From positions 1-9,743 of the forward strand of contig JAUVOZ010000070.1 in the NCBI GenBank assembly GCA_030598885.1: DNA of 9,743 nt. Reading direction: 5' to 3'. The position numbers and the translations under genes are program-made. Numbering within the stretch: the first letter of the stretch is position 1; each line of letters opens with the position of its first letter. This document shows, piece after piece, positions 6,674-9,743 of this stretch. The notes under the pieces are model-generated. The model did not search any database. It was not told where the DNA came from and was given only the letters and a program-made list of their open reading frames with translations. The stretch comes from Anaerolineae bacterium. Its GTDB lineage: Bacteria > Chloroflexota > Anaerolineae > Anaerolineales > E44-bin32.

Positions 6674-8044
6674 CTACGCATCAACGACAGCATTCCCTGA
6701 GATAACCTGCTGGTACCAACGGGCGCTGCTCTTTAGAACACGCCGTTGGGTTTGGAAATCCACATAGATCAGCCCAAAACGCTTGGAATATCCGTGAGCC
6801 CATTCAAAGTTATCCAGTAATGACCAAGCGAAATATCCCCGGACAGGTACGCCATCTCTGATTGCCCGAGCAGTGGCAAGCAGGTGCTCTTGAAGATATG
6901 TCACCCGTTGCGGATCGTTCACCGCGCCGTCGGCATCAATGTGGTCCGGAAACGCTGCGCCATTCTCGGTTATATACAGCACTGGGAAGCTATAATCACG
7001 GTGGATGTCTACAAGTGTATCGAACAGACCTTCAGGGTAGACCTCCCATCCCATTTCAGTCTTAACCAAATTAGGAAATATCACTCTTGGGGCATTATCG
7101 CTTTCCGGGATCTCGGTACTGCGCACAACTCCGCGTGTGTAATAGTTCACACCCAAAAAATCTATCGGCACAGCAATAGCTTCCATGTCAGACGGTTGGA
7201 TGAAATCCAACGGTAACGAATAGTGTTGTACGACATCGTCTGGATAACCTCGCCCCGCCAAAGGATCAAGGTACCAGCGATTGATGATGCCATCTAGTTG
7301 CCTGGCAGCGGCTTTATCAGCGTCGCTGTCTGAAGCCGGCACTTGGGGGCCGATATTGAGCACTATTCCTACCTCAGCGCTATCAATATTTTTCTGGATG
7401 ATAGGAATCGCCCAACCATGCGCCAGAAGCAAGTGATGTGCGGTGGCCAACATTTCACCCAAGTCTTTATGACCGGGAGCATGTCTGCCCTCCAAATAAC
7501 CAATATAGGCACTTACAAACGGTTCGTTAAAGGTCGCCCAGAATTTCACCCGGTCCCCCAAGTGACGAGTGGCCAGATCGGTGTATTCAGTGAAGGCCAG
7601 GGCTGTATCCCGGACAGGCCAACCTCCCTGGTCCTGGAGAGCCTGAGGCAAGTCCCAATGGTAAAGGGTTACTAAGGGCTGGATCCCTGCTTTAAGTAAT
7701 TCGTCCACTAGCTGGCTGTAGAAATCTAATCCTTTCTGGTTGACGCGACCACGCCCATCAGGTAGCAGTCGGGGCCAGGACATTGAAAATCGGTAAGCGT
7801 CCAGACCTAAAGTCTTCATCAAGGAGATGTCTTCTTTCCAAAGGTGGTAATGATCACAAGCAACGTCACCAGTGTCACCGTTCTCAATCATACCTGGCTG
7901 ATGTGAGAAGTGATCCCATATCGATTCGCCTTTTCCATCCTCGTTCCAAGCGCCTTCAATTTGGTAAGCAGCAGTCGCTGCTCCCCAAATGAAACCCTCG
8001 GGAAATTTATCCAGGTCAGCATTCATAGTGCGCTCAGGCATCAT
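6674..8044 (-). CDS. bglA: GH1 beta-glucosidase
   Basis: Retaining glycoside hydrolase of family 1, likely cleaving cellobiose and other short beta-glucosides in the cytoplasm; no signal peptide or membrane segment is seen. 456 residues, the normal family length for a single TIM barrel. Numbering from this start: the FIWGAATAAYQIEGAWNEDGKG opening (18-39) supplies sugar-binding Q28, H129 lies in LYHWD, the acid/base is E174 in TFNEP, and the nucleophile is E360 in ITENG. NYYTRG (300-305), WSLLDNFEWAHGY (407-419) and the closing FGLIYVD are also typical. Three starts are stacked: GTG at 8047, ATG at 8044 and ATG at 8041. GGAG (8053-8050) is 2 bases from the GTG, 5 from the first ATG and 8 from the second, so an ATG start is favoured; the GTG is less likely. 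It follows the GH3 gene by about 73 bases on the same strand, suggesting one transcript. Substrate range is not fixed by the sequence. Confidence 0.95.
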   Translation of the reverse strand: MMPERTMNADLDKFPEGFIWGAATAAYQIEGAWNEDGKGESIWDHFSHQPGMIENGDTGDVACDHYHLWKEDISLMKTLGLDAYRFSMSWPRLLPDGRGRVNQKGLDFYSQLVDELLKAGIQPLVTLYHWDLPQALQDQGGWPVRDTALAFTEYTDLATRHLGDRVKFWATFNEPFVSAYIGYLEGRHAPGHKDLGEMLATAHHLLLAHGWAIPIIQKNIDSAEVGIVLNIGPQVPASDSDADKAAARQLDGIINRWYLDPLAGRGYPDDVVQHYSLPLDFIQPSDMEAIAVPIDFLGVNYYTRGVVRSTEIPESDNAPRVIFPNLVKTEMGWEVYPEGLFDTLVDIHRDYSFPVLYITENGAAFPDHIDADGAVNDPQRVTYLQEHLLATARAIRDGVPVRGYFAWSLLDNFEWAHGYSKRFGLIYVDFQTQRRVLKSSARWYQQVISGNAVVDA

Positions 8045-8117
8045 CACTACTCCAGTGAAAGGTTAAAATTTCGACAACGGTTTGATATGTTAGTTGAGAT
8101 GGTTTTGCTTTCCTCCC

Positions 8118-9743
8118 TCACTGTTCAAGTCCAAAGCCGAAGGGGAACAGGGCTTCTCCTTCTTGAGAGTTATTGACATTCAGTGGCAATTGGTCGTTGC
8201 TCCGAGGCCAGGTATATGGTAGTTTGCCGCTGAAGGGGTAATCGCCGAAAAGCACATCCGCTACACCCGCGCCCTCGCTGCCAGGTAACCAGGCAGCGAT
8301 CAGGGCGTCCATCTCAGAAAGTTGATCCGTAAGCACGAGTGGTCTCCCTGAGATGACGATGACGATTAATTTCTGGCATCGCTCACGAACGCGGTGGATC
8401 AAGTCGACATCTGCCTGGAGGAGCGTCAGGTCTGCCAGGTCGCCGATGCCTTCAGCATAGGGCTCTTCGCTGACCACTACTAAGCCGACATCGGCGATCA
8501 AGGGATTCCCACTGGTATCCAGGATTCTATCGAATCGGCCAAAACGGTTGTAATTCACCTGCGTATCTGGCGATACAGAAGACTGGATGCCTTCCAAGAT
8601 GGTCGTTCCGGTCGTTATAGCCCCGGATTTGCCCAACCACTCGATCGTCCAGCCACCAGATTGCAGCCCGACATTATCCGCTCCCTCGCCAGCGACGAAG
8701 ATCAGCGGTGTATCCTTAGGGATAGGTAGGGTATCGTTTACGTTTTTAAGCAGCACTAATGACTGGCGCACTGCCTGACGCGCCAAATCACGGTGAGCCT
8801 GCGAACCGACTGTGCCATTCATAGATGGGTCAGCATAAGGACGCTCGAAGAGGCCCAACATAAATTTGGCACGTAAGATGCGCCGAACAGCATCGTCGAT
8901 GCGATCGATGGACACATGGCCTTCGTCCACGGCTTCGGTCAGGGCGGTAATGAACGCCTTGTAGTCATACGGCGTCATCACCATGTCGATCCCGGCATTG
9001 ATCGACTCGACCACAGCGGTGTGATAGTCATTGGAAACCTGATTGACCGCCTCCCAATCGGAGATGATGAAGCCATCGAAGCTCAATTCTTCTTTGAGCA
9101 CATCGGTGAGTAGGTACCGATGAGAATGCATCTTCGCTCCGTTCCAACTACTGAACGAAGCCATAATTGACAACGCCCCTGCATCTATTGCGGCTCTGTA
9201 CGGCGGTAGGAAGAGTTCTCGCAGGGTAGCTTCATCCATTTGAGTATCGCCTTGATCGAGCAGGAATGGCTGCATTATCTCCGCGGTCGAGCTACCAAAG
9301 GTCGTGCCTCCATCACCGAGGTAGTGTTTGGGTGCCGCCAGTACGAATATCTGCCCCTGCGTCCAACCCTCAGGCGGAGTCTGCAGACCGAGGAAATAGG
9401 GTACAGTCAGGCGTGTTACCAGTTCGGTATCTTCGCCATAGCTCTCATAAGTACGTCCCCAACGGATATCTTGCGCGATGGAAACAGCTGGAGCAAAATT
9501 CCAATGGATGCCGGTAGCCAGCATTTCCACAGCAGTAGCCTGCCCAATACGATGCATCAGTTCGGGGTCGTTGGCCGCGCCTAAGCCGATGTTGTGCGGG
9601 AAGACCGTGGCTCCCTTGAGGTTTGCGTGCCCATGAACTGCGTCAACGCCATAGATCAAGGGGATTCCTAAGCGGGTACCCCTCGCAGCCCGCTGGAATG
9701 CCTCAACCATCTCCACCCAGCTCTCGACAGTGTTATTAGAAGG
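8118..9743 (-). CDS. GH3 beta-glucosidase / exo-beta-glucanase, ExoI-like, 5'-partial
   Basis: Retaining family 3 enzyme releasing glucose from the non-reducing ends of beta-glucans or cello-oligosaccharides. The frame is open to the window edge. The nine codons before the first in-frame Met (9716) encode PSNNTVESW, which suits the family sequence before MVEAFQ, so the true start lies upstream. 541 residues are visible; about 70-120 of the N-terminal domain are missing, including any signal peptide. The first domain shows RLGIPLIYGVDAVHGH, KHY (visible 139-141) and the nucleophile Asp in IISDWEAV (visible 229, codon 9057-9059). The second domain shows GGWTIEWLG, TTGTTILEGI, VVVSEEPYAEGIGD (where the general acid Glu is expected by comparison with barley ExoI), ISGRPLVL and AAWLPGSEGAGVADVLFGDYPFSGKLPYTW. 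It ends FGFGLEQ with no fibronectin-III domain, as in the ExoI group. It is promoter-proximal to the GH1 gene on the same strand. Secretion is typical of such enzymes but cannot be seen here. Confidence 0.95.
   Translation of the reverse strand, partial: PSNNTVESWVEMVEAFQRAARGTRLGIPLIYGVDAVHGHANLKGATVFPHNIGLGAANDPELMHRIGQATAVEMLATGIHWNFAPAVSIAQDIRWGRTYESYGEDTELVTRLTVPYFLGLQTPPEGWTQGQIFVLAAPKHYLGDGGTTFGSSTAEIMQPFLLDQGDTQMDEATLRELFLPPYRAAIDAGALSIMASFSSWNGAKMHSHRYLLTDVLKEELSFDGFIISDWEAVNQVSNDYHTAVVESINAGIDMVMTPYDYKAFITALTEAVDEGHVSIDRIDDAVRRILRAKFMLGLFERPYADPSMNGTVGSQAHRDLARQAVRQSLVLLKNVNDTLPIPKDTPLIFVAGEGADNVGLQSGGWTIEWLGKSGAITTGTTILEGIQSSVSPDTQVNYNRFGRFDRILDTSGNPLIADVGLVVVSEEPYAEGIGDLADLTLLQADVDLIHRVRERCQKLIVIVISGRPLVLTDQLSEMDALIAAWLPGSEGAGVADVLFGDYPFSGKLPYTWPRSNDQLPLNVNNSQEGEALFPFGFGLEQ

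Noticed and set aside
9240..9584. Overlapping + strand open frames opposite the GH3 gene (also 6884-7216 and 7343-7675 opposite GH1)
   Set aside because: They run antisense to catalytic-domain coding sequence with intact family motifs and show no independent support.
1..9743. Possible defence system, prophage, integron, CRISPR array or biosynthetic cluster
   Set aside because: All long frames are accounted for by recognised metabolic enzymes; no transposase, integrase, regularly spaced repeats or unknown gene clusters are present.

Overview
The window looks like a chromosomal segment of a free-living, heterotrophic bacterium with moderate GC content. Protein styles point to Chloroflexota, perhaps Anaerolineae. 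That placement is an inference from the split carboxylase subunits, a methylmalonyl-CoA mutase large subunit without a B12 domain, and a paired GH3/GH1 locus; no rRNA or marker gene is present to confirm it. There are no tRNA or rRNA genes, CRISPR arrays, transposases or phage genes.

Positions 1-6608 (+ strand) hold a propionyl-CoA / methylmalonyl-CoA cluster. In order these are a 5'-truncated carboxyltransferase (PccB type), a free-standing biotin carboxylase, a biotin carboxyl carrier protein, a CYTH-domain protein, the catalytic (large) subunit of methylmalonyl-CoA mutase, and methylmalonyl-CoA epimerase. The three carboxylase parts would turn propionyl-CoA into (S)-methylmalonyl-CoA, the epimerase would make the (R) form, and the mutase would make succinyl-CoA for the TCA cycle. 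The same enzymes run in reverse would serve propionate formation. The cobalamin-binding small subunit and the MeaB-type chaperone are not in view. The CYTH gene is the odd member: it sits 22 bases after the carrier protein and 9 bases before the mutase, so it is very likely co-transcribed with them.

Positions 6674-9743 (- strand) hold a convergent glycoside-use pair: a GH3 beta-glucosidase/exoglucanase of the barley ExoI type (5' end beyond the window edge), followed 70-odd bases downstream by a cytoplasmic GH1 beta-glucosidase. The two blocks meet at a 65-base convergent junction with a small hairpin.

Non-coding stretches are short. The most structured is 2985-3106, an imperfect inverted repeat rich in GGGATCAGG / CCTGATCCC arms between the biotin carboxylase and the carrier protein. 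The 5910-6050 gap before the epimerase has an extended -10 box preceded by a CATGG-N3-CCATG palindrome and a degenerate second copy. Overall the region is well-understood metabolism. I do not see a convincing undescribed system; the CYTH gene placement and the regulatory-looking repeats are the points most worth a second look.
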